A stretch of DNA of 39,721 bases, taken from the NCBI GenBank assembly GCA_020724465.1, contig DYGX01000022.1:18270-57990 (forward strand), in the 5' to 3' direction. The notes beneath the pieces were generated by a model. It searched no databases, was not told where the DNA came from, and saw only the letters and a list, made by a program, of their open reading frames with translations. The stretch's first letter is position 1; the number at the start of each line of letters is the position of its first letter. This stretch comes from Thermoflexus sp. (GTDB lineage: Bacteria; Chloroflexota; Anaerolineae; Aggregatilineales; Aggregatilineaceae). Positions 33,381 through 39,721 of this stretch are shown here, in pieces. Position numbers and translations under genes: made by a program.

Positions 33381-33797
33381 ATGGTCACCTATCCACTGGA
33401 CGAATCTGATCACGCGCTGATCGCTGCTGCCCGCGAGACGCTTCTGCGCGCCTACCACGAGGAGCGACACTCCGTCGGAGCGGCGGTGCGGGCGGCCTCA
33501 GGCCGGATCTACACGGGCGTTAATGTCGAGGCGTGCGCGGCGGGGCCGTGCGCCGAGCCGGTCGCGCTGGGCGCTGCCATCACCGCGGGCGAGCGCGCGT
33601 TCGAGACAATCGTCGCCGTCGGGGGCAAGGACGAGCCGGGCTACGTGCTCAATCCATGCGGCAACTGCCGCCAGATGATGCTCGACTACGCGCCGGAGAT
33701 GATGGTCATCGTGGGCTACGAGGGGCAGGTGTGCAAGGTCCGCGCGCGCGACCTGCTGCCTGCAGCCTACTACCACTTCGGCGGCCAGCCGTACTGA
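33381..33797 (+). CDS. Cytidine/blasticidin-type deaminase family protein
   Basis: A 138-residue zinc deaminase of the cytidine-deaminase fold. The zinc and catalytic residues are Cys57-Ala-Glu59 in GPCAEPVALGAA and Cys93/Cys96 in NPCGNCRQMM. The wording GPCAExxxLGxA and the single-domain length resemble blasticidin-S deaminase-like members more than classic CDA (GCAERTA), so nucleoside or nucleoside-antibiotic deamination is possible. It follows the membrane-protein gene by 7 nt. A bidirectional terminator follows. Confidence 0.85.
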   Translation: MVTYPLDESDHALIAAARETLLRAYHEERHSVGAAVRAASGRIYTGVNVEACAAGPCAEPVALGAAITAGERAFETIVAVGGKDEPGYVLNPCGNCRQMMLDYAPEMMVIVGYEGQVCKVRARDLLPAAYYHFGGQPY

Positions 33798-33813
33798 CAG
33801 CGCGCAAAAACAG

Positions 33814-33846
33814 CGCCGCGACGAAAAACCGTCGCGGCGTTTTGTT
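33814..33846. terminator. Bidirectional terminator between the deaminase and tRNA-Ser genes
   Basis: CGCCGCGAC (33814-33822) pairs perfectly with GTCGCGGCG (33831-33839) and is flanked by AAAAACAG and TTTTGTTT. It can stop both the deaminase mRNA and the minus-strand tRNA transcript. Confidence 0.85.
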
Positions 33847-33849
33847 TGG

Positions 33850-33939
33850 CGGGGAGGACAGGATTCGAACCTGCGAACCGGTTTAAAGCCGGTTAACCGC
33901 TTAGCAGGCGGCCCCAATCGTCCACTCTGGCACCTCCCC
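33850..33939 (-). tRNA. tRNA-Ser (GCT)
   Basis: A 90-nt class II tRNA with a long variable arm (AACCGG...CCGGTT). The anticodon loop CTGCTAA gives GCT. Acceptor GGGGAGG pairs with CCTCCCC, discriminator G as serine needs. It lies 20 nt after tRNA-Ser(TGA) on the same strand, so both come from one transcript. Confidence 0.95.
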
Positions 33940-33959
33940 ACTTGAGGTACCCGTCGAGG

Positions 33960-34047
33960 CGGAGGGAGAGGGATTCGAACCCCCGGAGACGCAGAGCGCC
34001 TCAATGGTTTTCAAGACCACCGCCTTAAGCCACTCGGCCATCCCTCC
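33960..34047 (-). tRNA. tRNA-Ser (TGA)
   Basis: An 88-nt class II tRNA with a long variable arm; anticodon loop CTTGAAA gives TGA. Acceptor GGAGGGA pairs with TCCCTCC, discriminator G. First in a two-gene tRNA-Ser transcript. Confidence 0.95.
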
Positions 34048-34082
34048 AGGCGGCAATCCGGGACTCCCCCAGACGCGGCGCT

Positions 34083-34111
34083 AGTATAGCATGATCGGTA
34101 GGGGGGGTCAA
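34083..34111 (-). promoter_or_regulatory. Promoter of the tRNA-Ser pair
   Basis: On the minus strand TTGACC (34106-34111) and TATACT (34083-34088), 17 nt apart, about 35 nt before the tRNA. Confidence 0.8.
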
Positions 34112-34166
34112 CCGTGGAAACGGCGGGCGGGCTGCGCCGCTGCGCTTCAGAGCCGGGCGAAATCGC

Positions 34167-34194
34167 TTGGCAAAACGCCGGATTAGACTACACT
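34167..34194 (+). promoter_or_regulatory. Candidate promoter of the small membrane protein gene
   Basis: TTGGCA (34167-34172) and TACACT (34189-34194), 16 nt apart, about 80 nt before the ATG. Confidence 0.45.
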
Positions 34195-34281
34195 TGGATC
34201 GAGGTCTGCAATCATGCGTCGAGCGAGGCGGGATGCGCTGTCTCGGCGGTCGCATGCCCGCGCCGAATAGGAGAGCACCGT

Positions 34282-34623
34282 ATGCAAGCCGCCGGGGTGG
34301 TTTTTCTGGCGCTGTTCGCGATCACGCTGGCTGTTCTGTACATCGCGGTACGCCGCGCCTGGGCGCCAACGCTCTCGCTGCTGCTGGCCGGCGGCGTGCT
34401 GAACCTGGCATTTGTCATGGCCTTCGCCTTCACCAACGAGAATGTCTACACCGCGCAGGCCGTGCTGGCCGGGGTGGTGGTGGGCGTGGGGTTTTCGGCA
34501 GCGGTGGTCGCTATCGCGCGTTTTTTCCGTGTCAACGAACCACCCAAGCGCACACAGCTCATTTCGTCCCATGCTTTTGAGGAGGAAACCCGCGATGGAA
34601 GAGACGATCATGGTTCTTCGTGA
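34282..34623 (+). CDS. Small membrane protein, unknown function
   Basis: A 113-residue protein with three hydrophobic segments (AAGVVFLALFAITLAVLYIA, APTLSLLLAGGVLNLAFVMAFA, AVLAGVVVGVGFSAAVVAIA) and a soluble tail with charged low-complexity residues. No family recognised. GGAGAG is 7 nt before the ATG. Its last 29 nt overlap the PH-domain gene, whose own strong ribosome site lies inside this gene, so the two are probably translated from one message. Confidence 0.7.
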   Translation: MQAAGVVFLALFAITLAVLYIAVRRAWAPTLSLLLAGGVLNLAFVMAFAFTNENVYTAQAVLAGVVVGVGFSAAVVAIARFFRVNEPPKRTQLISSHAFEEETRDGRDDHGSS

Positions 34624-34978
34624 GAGCAGGCGCCACCCCTGGTTCTGGATCCGAACGATTGCCACGCTTGGCATCTGGCTGCTGTGGTGGCGCAACAACA
34701 TCCTGGCTCTCACGCCGCGCTCGATCATCCGCCGGCAGGGGGTGTTCGTCAAGCACGAGCGCGCCGTCCCGCTCAACCAGGTCCAGGATATCTCCATCTC
34801 CTACGGGTTCTTCCGCCGGATGTTCGGCCTGGGCGACATCCGGATCGAGACGGCAGGCAGCTCGGCCACCGAGATCGTGATGCACGATGTGGACGAACCG
34901 GACGCCTTCCGCTCGCGCGTCTTCGAGGCCATCGACGCCTTCTACGACGAAGGTCCGGCTGCCGACAAGCGAGGCTGA
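34595..34978 (+). CDS. PH domain-containing protein (bPH2, YdbS-like)
   Basis: A 127-residue protein. A membrane-associated segment (WFWIRTIATLGIWLLWW) is followed by one bacterial PH domain: LTPRSIIRRQGVFVKHERAVPLNQVQDISISYGFFRRMFGLGDIRIETAG, the hallmark of bPH2. It likely anchors at the inner face of the membrane. The AGGAGG site 9 nt before the ATG is very strong. It overlaps the upstream membrane protein gene by 29 nt. Confidence 0.85.
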   Translation: MEETIMVLRESRRHPWFWIRTIATLGIWLLWWRNNILALTPRSIIRRQGVFVKHERAVPLNQVQDISISYGFFRRMFGLGDIRIETAGSSATEIVMHDVDEPDAFRSRVFEAIDAFYDEGPAADKRG

Positions 34979-35280
34979 TCCCCGCGCCCGTGCCAGGCCG
35001 CTCGCCAGCGCCCGCCGGCCATTCCCCAATCGTCACGCGGACGTAGGGTGGTGGCCTAGCGGGCGTTTATTTCCGCGTGTTAGAATCCACACAACCGAAG
35101 TGGAGCAGCCGTTACCGCCAACACATGCGGCTGTCCACCCGGCGCCGGGCCGTCTGGACTCGCGTTTATCGGAAAGCGCGGCCCGCATGCCAGAGCGAAT
35201 GAGCCTGGATTGGTAGCAGTGCGAGATAGTAATCGGAATCAGCGGCGGGGCACATGCCCTGGCCGGGAGAACTCAACGTG
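34979..35280 (+). promoter_or_regulatory. Leader and promoter region of the PBP gene
   Basis: A 302-nt gap. It holds an extended -10 TGTTAGAAT (35078-35086) without a recognisable -35 and, downstream, a hairpin with arms CAGCCG and CGGCTG (about 35107-35132). If the -10 is used, the leader is about 190 nt. No ORF is convincing. Confidence 0.4.
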
Positions 35281-38200
35281 ATGAATTCGCCTCGTAAGCC
35301 TCAGCCAGCGCCGAATCACCGGCCGGCACTCCGTCGCGCCGCGCGCCGCCCGGCGAAAGGCCCGCGCCCGGCCCGTGCGGCGGCCTATCCACCGCTGCCC
35401 GCGTCCCCCGGCTATCCGGCGCCGCCCATGCCGCCTGGCCCGGTGCCTGGCGCGGCTCCGCGTCGCGCGCGCCGTGGCCGCCGCCGCGGGATGGCGCTTG
35501 GCCCCGGGATCGTGCTCGGCTGCATGGGCATCCTGGCCGTGACCGTGATTAGTTTCCTGGTGACGGCCTGGCTGGTCTATGACCACTACAGCAACAAGCT
35601 CGAAGAGCAGATCACCCGGCTGGGGACGCTGGCCGATTCGCCCTCGTTCGAAACGACCGTCATCTACGACCGAAACGGGCAAGAGCTATACCAGGTCTTC
35701 GACGAGGGCCTGCGCACCCGCATCCCGCTCGCGCAGATCCCGCAGCACGTCATCGACGCGACCATCTCGATTGAGGACAACACGTTCTACCACAACGAGG
35801 GTATTGACATCCCCAGCATCATCCGTGCCGCCGCCCAATACGTGCGCTACGGCTATATCGTGTCCGGCGGCAGCACGATCACCCAGCAGTTGATCCGCAA
35901 TACCTTGTTCGACGAGCAATATCGCAGCGAGCAAACGCTCAACCGCAAGATCGACGAGGCGCTGCTGGCGATGATCCTGACCCAGAAGATGGGCAAGGAT
36001 CAGATCCTGGAGATGTACCTGAACGAGATCTACTACGGCAATCTGGCGTATGGCATCGAGGCCGCGGCGCAGACGTACTTTGGCAAGCCCGCCGCCGAAC
36101 TGACGCTGGGCGAGGCCGCGCTGCTGGCCAGCCTGCCCCAGGCGCCCGCCGATCTCGATCCGCTCAACCCCGACCCAAGCGTCCAGCGGCGCGTGATGGA
36201 GCGGCGCCGGCTGGTGCTGGACCTGATGGTGAAGGAAGGCTACATCACTCAGGCCGAGGCCAGCGCCGCCTACGCCGAGCCGTTGAACTACGCGCATCGC
36301 TCCATCCGCCTGGACCGCGCGCCGCACTTTGTCGTCTACGCGCAGGACGCGCTCGAAACGCTGCTGGTGCGCGAGCTGGGCTTTAGCCAGGAGCAGATCC
36401 GCAAAGTGATCGCGGGGGGCGGTCTGCGCGTCTATACCACGCTGGACATGGACTACCAGCGGCTGGCGGAAGACATCGCCCGGCGGCAGGTCTCGCAGCT
36501 CAAAGCCGCGCACAATATGAACAACGCCTCGGTGATCGTCATGCGGCCGGACACCGGCGAGATTCTGGCGATGGTGGGCAGCGTCAACTACGACGACGAA
36601 TCGATTGACGGCAATGTCAACATGACGACCGCCGCCCGCCAGCCCGGCAGCGCGATGAAGCCCTTCACCTACGCGGCGGCCCTTGAGAAGGGCTGGTCAA
36701 CCGCCCAGGTCATCTGGGATACCGAGGTGCGCATCGGCGTGCCCGGCCAGCAACCCTACGTGCCGGTCAACTACGACCGCTCGTTCCACGGCCCGGTGCG
36801 CCTGCGCGAGGCGCTCGCCAACTCGTACAACATCCCGGCTGTGCAGACCCTGCGCTTCGTGGGAGTGGACTATCTGCTGTGGATGATGAGCCGGGTGGGC
36901 GTCACCAGCCTGGGCAACGACGCGTCACACTACGGCCTGTCGCTGACGCTGGGCGGCGGCGAAGTCTCGCCCCTGGAACTGACGACGGCCTATTCCGTCC
37001 TGGCGAACGGCGGGGTCTACGTGCCACACCGGGCGATCCGGTGCATCACCAATTCGAGCAACGAGATCCTCTACGAATACCAGCAGAGCTGTCCGCCCGG
37101 CGCTCGCCTGACCGAGCGCTCGCGCACTTTCAACGCGGACGGGCGCCAGGTGCTCGACCCGCGCATCGCGTTCGTGCTGAGCGATATCCTGGCCGACAAC
37201 GCGGCGCGCACCCCGGCAATGGGCGCCAACAGCCCGCTCAACACGCCCGGCCTGCCGACCTCGGTCAAGACCGGCACCACCAACGACTTCCGCGACAACT
37301 GGACGGTCGGCTACACGCGCAATATCGCCGTGGGCGTGTGGGCCGGCAACACGGACAACGCCGCGATGGTCAACATCTCCGGCCTGGACGGCGCGGCCCC
37401 GATCTGGCACGACGTGATCACGGGCATCTACGCCAACCAGACTTTGCTCGACAGGCTGGGCCAGCGCCTGCCGGATGACGCGCACCTTCAGCCGCCGGGC
37501 GGACTCAGCCGGCGCCAGTTGTGCAATATCTCGCGCACGGCGCTGCGCGACCCGGCCCTGAGCTGCACGCCCGGCCCGTTCGAGTGGATGTTCGACAGCC
37601 CGCCCGCCGCGCCGGACGCGTCGGGCAACCTGGTGCCCCAACCGCCGACGCCGCCGCCGCAGACGTCCGCCAACGGGCCACAGCCGGTCGAGATCGAGCC
37701 GGGCCTGATCCGCGTGGCGGTTTATCCCGTCGCGCCGGAGCTGGCGAACGCCATCGCCGCGGCGGACACCAGCGGCAAGACGGTGCCGCCGCGCTATTGC
37801 CAGGTGCCGATCGAGGTTGCCAACCAGGTTCCGGGCGTGCAGGAGCAGCTTTTCATCGCGCCGCCGCCCGACCCCGACGACGCCTTCTACGCGCGGCGCT
37901 GGGCGCAGGCCGCCGGAGTCGCGATTCTGCCCCAGTACGCCTGCAACGAGCAGATGCTCTCGATGCCGCCCGGCGGGGGCAGCCCGGTCGTGGTGGCGAA
38001 CATCGTCTCGCCCACGCCCGGCCAGGAGATCCACGCCTCGCAGCCCATCGACATCATCGGCAGCGCGATGTTCACACCGCAGCAGGCCGAGTACTACAAG
38101 GTCGAGATTCGGGGCGGGCCGTTTGCGGAGTTCCAGACGATCAACGATATCCACCGCGAGGGTGTGGCGAACGGCGTGCTGGAGCGGATCGGCCCTTACG

Positions 38201-38301
38201 CGCTGCCGCCCGGCGAGTACGTGCTGCAACTGGTGATCGTGGGCAAGGATGGCAACTGGCTCCAGCAGCCGTACACGGTCCCCTTCCGCGTGACGGGCTG
38301 A
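35281..38301 (+). CDS. Class A penicillin-binding protein (transglycosylase/transpeptidase)
   Basis: A 1006-residue bifunctional cell-wall synthase. A basic, Pro/Arg-rich cytoplasmic tail (1-72) and one membrane helix (about 75-100) precede the GT51 transglycosylase domain: EDNTFYHNEGIDIPSIIRAA with catalytic Glu165, SGGSTITQQL and RKIDEALLAMILTQKMGKDQILEMYLNEIYYG. The transpeptidase domain has Ser457-x-x-Lys460 (SAMK), Ser515-Tyr-Asn517 and Lys663-Thr-Gly665. After a Pro-rich linker and a Cys-containing region comes an Ig-like domain (about 900-1006, IVSPTPGQEIHASQPIDIIGSAMF, GEYVLQLVIVG). ATG 35281 has GGGAGA at spacing 11; GTG 35278 and ATG 35254 are alternatives. It is followed by the inverted array that separates it from rsgA. 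Confidence 0.95.
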   Translation: MNSPRKPQPAPNHRPALRRAARRPAKGPRPARAAAYPPLPASPGYPAPPMPPGPVPGAAPRRARRGRRRGMALGPGIVLGCMGILAVTVISFLVTAWLVYDHYSNKLEEQITRLGTLADSPSFETTVIYDRNGQELYQVFDEGLRTRIPLAQIPQHVIDATISIEDNTFYHNEGIDIPSIIRAAAQYVRYGYIVSGGSTITQQLIRNTLFDEQYRSEQTLNRKIDEALLAMILTQKMGKDQILEMYLNEIYYGNLAYGIEAAAQTYFGKPAAELTLGEAALLASLPQAPADLDPLNPDPSVQRRVMERRRLVLDLMVKEGYITQAEASAAYAEPLNYAHRSIRLDRAPHFVVYAQDALETLLVRELGFSQEQIRKVIAGGGLRVYTTLDMDYQRLAEDIARRQVSQLKAAHNMNNASVIVMRPDTGEILAMVGSVNYDDESIDGNVNMTTAARQPGSAMKPFTYAAALEKGWSTAQVIWDTEVRIGVPGQQPYVPVNYDRSFHGPVRLREALANSYNIPAVQTLRFVGVDYLLWMMSRVGVTSLGNDASHYGLSLTLGGGEVSPLELTTAYSVLANGGVYVPHRAIRCITNSSNEILYEYQQSCPPGARLTERSRTFNADGRQVLDPRIAFVLSDILADNAARTPAMGANSPLNTPGLPTSVKTGTTNDFRDNWTVGYTRNIAVGVWAGNTDNAAMVNISGLDGAAPIWHDVITGIYANQTLLDRLGQRLPDDAHLQPPGGLSRRQLCNISRTALRDPALSCTPGPFEWMFDSPPAAPDASGNLVPQPPTPPPQTSANGPQPVEIEPGLIRVAVYPVAPELANAIAAADTSGKTVPPRYCQVPIEVANQVPGVQEQLFIAPPPDPDDAFYARRWAQAAGVAILPQYACNEQMLSMPPGGGSPVVVANIVSPTPGQEIHASQPIDIIGSAMFTPQQAEYYKVEIRGGPFAEFQTINDIHREGVANGVLERIGPYALPPGEYVLQLVIVGKDGNWLQQPYTVPFRVTG

Positions 38302-38412
38302 AGACAGCTAAAAGCAGCTAAAGACAGCTAAAAACAGCCAAAGACAGCTAGACAGCTTCGAGCTGCTCTTTGCTGTTCTTTGCTGCTCTTTGCTGCTTTT
38401 CGCTGCTTTTCG
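38301..38412. repeat. 10-bp periodic inverted array at a convergent gene end
   Basis: Five near-identical 10-mers on the left (type AAGACAGCTA, 38301-38350) and five on the right (type TGCTGCTCTT, 38362-38411) that are their approximate reverse complements, around a short TTCG-containing centre (38351-38361). The repeat step is exactly 10 nt. RNA from either strand folds to a hairpin of about 50 bp with mismatches; the right arm ends in TTTT runs. It lies between the stop codons of the PBP and rsgA genes. Probable bidirectional terminator, and A-tracts in phase suggest curved DNA. Confidence 0.7.
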
Positions 38413-38419
38413 CTCACGC

Positions 38420-39373
38420 TCAATACACGTATTGTTCTTCAAGTTCCTCGCGCAGGCGCAGGTAGCTGTCGTACCGTTCGGGCGAGATCTCCCCGCGCGC
38501 CACCGCCGCCCGCACGGCGCAGCCGGGTTCATGCGCGTGCGTGCAGTCCTGGAAGCGGCACGCGGCTACGTGTGGCGCGATCTCGATGTAGTACCCGTCC
38601 AGCTCGTCCGGCTCCACGTCCCACGGCGAGATGGAGCGGATGCCGGGCGTGTCGGCGATGTACCCGCCGCTCGCCAGCGGGACCAGTTCGCTGTAGCGCG
38701 TGGTGTGACGGCCCTTCGTCGTCGCGCGGCTGACCTCGCTCACACGGCGCCCCAGATCCGGCTCGATGGCGTTGAGCAGGCTGGTCTTACCCACGCCGGA
38801 CGGCCCGGTGAAGACCGAGATCTTCCCGGCCAGCGCCTCGCGCAGCGCGTCCAGCCCTTCGCCCGTCTTGGCGCTGACCAGCAGCAGCGGATACCCGATC
38901 CGCTCGTAGACGCCGAATTTGTTCAGCACCTCGGCGCGGTCGGCGACGAGATCGACCTTGTTGACGCAGATGCGGATCTCCGGGATCTCGGCCTTCTCGG
39001 CGGCGACCAGAAAGCGGTCGAGCATGCGGGTGTGCGGCGCGGGATGGGCCGCCGCAAAAACGAAGATCGCCTGATCCGGGTTGGCGATGATGACCTGCTC
39101 GCGCTCGGCCGACGTGCCCACCGCCGACGACGGCGCCACGCGCGACAGCACGCGCTGCCGCGGGGCGACCTCGACGATCACCGCGTTGACCTGATCGGCC
39201 TCGATGGGCAGCGGTTCGATCTTGACCCGGTCGCCCAGCGCGACAAGGTCCGTCTCTTTGTAGTCTTCCTTAAGCTTGCCGCGCAGTTGGGCGACGTAGA
39301 TTCCCTGGTCGGTCTGAACGGTGAAGAATCCGCTCTGGGTGCGGATCACGAGTCCTTCTAGCTGATCTGACAA
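38420..39373 (-). CDS. rsgA: Ribosome small-subunit-dependent GTPase A
   Basis: A 317-residue GTPase that helps finish and release the 30S subunit. An N-terminal OB fold (about 5-75) precedes a circularly permuted GTPase: G4 NKVD (138-141) comes before G1 GPSGVGKTS (190-198) and G3 DTPG (241-244), diagnostic for this family. A C-terminal zinc knuckle with Cys272, Cys277, His279 and Cys285 (CRFQDCTHAHEPGC) completes it. The gene is alone on this strand and preceded by a leader with a short ORF and terminator. It ends 8 nt from the inverted array. Confidence 0.97.
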   Translation of the reverse strand: MSDQLEGLVIRTQSGFFTVQTDQGIYVAQLRGKLKEDYKETDLVALGDRVKIEPLPIEADQVNAVIVEVAPRQRVLSRVAPSSAVGTSAEREQVIIANPDQAIFVFAAAHPAPHTRMLDRFLVAAEKAEIPEIRICVNKVDLVADRAEVLNKFGVYERIGYPLLLVSAKTGEGLDALREALAGKISVFTGPSGVGKTSLLNAIEPDLGRRVSEVSRATTKGRHTTRYSELVPLASGGYIADTPGIRSISPWDVEPDELDGYYIEIAPHVAACRFQDCTHAHEPGCAVRAAVARGEISPERYDSYLRLREELEEQYVY

Positions 39374-39430
39374 GGCGGTTCCCCTTCTGTTTGCCTCATA
39401 CTAGCCCGAATGCAGCAAGTTGCACGCAAC

Positions 39431-39461
39431 AAAAACGCCACGAAAAGCCTCATCCGTGGCG
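39431..39461 (-). terminator. Intrinsic terminator inside the rsgA leader
   Basis: On the minus strand CGCCACG pairs with CGTGGCG (7 bp, loop GATGAGGCTTTT), then TTTTTG. It is placed about 60 nt before the rsgA ATG. Its loop and the end of its 5' arm contain ACGGATGAGG, complementary to CCTCATCCGT inside the small ORF. Confidence 0.85.
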
Positions 39462-39495
39462 CAGGGGAACACAGCAGCGACGGTGCGCGGGGCGG

Positions 39496-39558
39496 TCAGT
39501 CGCATCCCTCCTGCGAACGGATGAGGTGAACGAGCCAACGAACCACGTCCTTCAGCAT
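39496..39558 (-). CDS. 20-codon leader peptide or small protein before rsgA
   Basis: A short ORF starting MLKDVVRWLVHL and ending EGCD, with GGGAGGT and GGAGG exactly 6 nt before the ATG, the best ribosome site in the region. It sits between a promoter and an intrinsic terminator. Codons 12-15 (CTC ATC CGT) overlap CCTCATCCGT, complementary to the terminator region. It may be an attenuation leader for rsgA or a free small protein (amphipathic, one Cys). Family unknown. Confidence 0.55.
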   Translation of the reverse strand: MLKDVVRWLVHLIRSQEGCD

Positions 39559-39621
39559 CGCGCACCTCCCGTCCTGGGCCAGAGCGGCCCGGCTAGAAAC
39601 ACCCAGCAAGTTCAAGCTTCC

Positions 39622-39651
39622 AGAATATCACGACCGCTTTCCCGGAGTCAA
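39622..39651 (-). promoter_or_regulatory. Promoter of the rsgA leader
   Basis: On the minus strand TTGACT (39646-39651) and TATTCT (39622-39627), 18 nt apart, with an extended TG before the -10. Start expected near 39615. The last 70 bases of the window show nothing further. Confidence 0.75.
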
Positions 39652-39721
39652 CCGCTGTCGCGCGGCGGGGTGCATTTCAAGTTTTAGGCAATATCAAGCG
39701 GCGAGCCGCCATAGACGGTCG

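Noticed and set aside
17792-34047. tRNA genes as integration sites of a genomic island
   Set aside because: No integrase, no duplicated tRNA 3' end and no change in gene content were seen next to the three tRNA genes.
38301-38412. CRISPR array
   Set aside because: The units are 10 nt with no spacers and are arranged as mirror-image halves. No cas genes are present.

Overview
The window is GC-rich bacterial chromosome, densely packed with housekeeping and cell-envelope genes. I saw no phage, transposase, IS or CRISPR. The gene types fit the Chloroflexota, probably class Anaerolineae: a MalT/BTAD-like regulator, a secreted polymer-forming membrane protein, a class A PBP and a J-domain protein that both end in an Ig-like module, and DUF6125/DUF4258 proteins. 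This placement is inference from gene content; there is no rRNA to confirm it.

Layout. 1-3.9 kb: an amino-acid ABC transporter (binding protein entering from the left edge, a permease carrying a very large extracytoplasmic insertion, ATPase). 3.9-4.2 kb: a long inverted repeat. 4.2-7.0 kb: thioredoxin reductase and a GH13 glycosidase. 9.8-6.9 kb (minus): methyltransferase, epimerase, low-molecular-weight phosphatase and fructosamine kinase, the last two nearly touching and likely a protein-deglycation pair. 10-14 kb: isoaspartyl methyltransferase, a SAM methyltransferase, a sirtuin with the desuccinylase signature and a secreted propeller-like protein. 14-17.6 kb: a polymer-forming membrane protein, a 6S RNA gene with its own promoter and terminator, a metallo-beta-lactamase-fold enzyme, a glycine-zipper mini-protein and a DUF4258 protein. 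17.7-21.3 kb: initiator tRNA, DUF6125, PncC, secreted proteins and an alpha/beta hydrolase. 25.1-21.3 kb (minus): metG operon with an attenuator-like leader. 25.3-28.9 kb: small ORF, aldo/keto reductase, dnaN, lipoprotein. 29-34 kb: regulator with a coupled upstream ORF, YgjP-like peptidase, J-domain membrane protein, zinc ribbon, membrane protein, deaminase and two tRNA-Ser genes. 34.2-39.7 kb: small membrane and PH-domain proteins, class A PBP, a 10-bp-periodic inverted array and rsgA.

The most notable signals are not large genes. Two housekeeping translation genes, metG and rsgA, each have the same leader architecture: strong promoter, short ORF, intrinsic terminator, then the gene. The regulator at 29.2 kb has a 29-codon upstream ORF whose stop overlaps its start, behind a promoter whose -10 is covered by a Fur-like palindrome. 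The transporter permease appears to carry a decayed substrate-binding lobe and repeated small beta modules. Two related long inverted repeats share a 15-nt exact word 34 kb apart.

Protein maintenance is a theme of 4-13 kb (thioredoxin reductase, deglycation kinase and phosphatase, isoaspartyl repair, desuccinylase-type sirtuin), and translation or ribosome function of the rest (metG, rsgA, initiator tRNA, two tRNA-Ser, 6S RNA).
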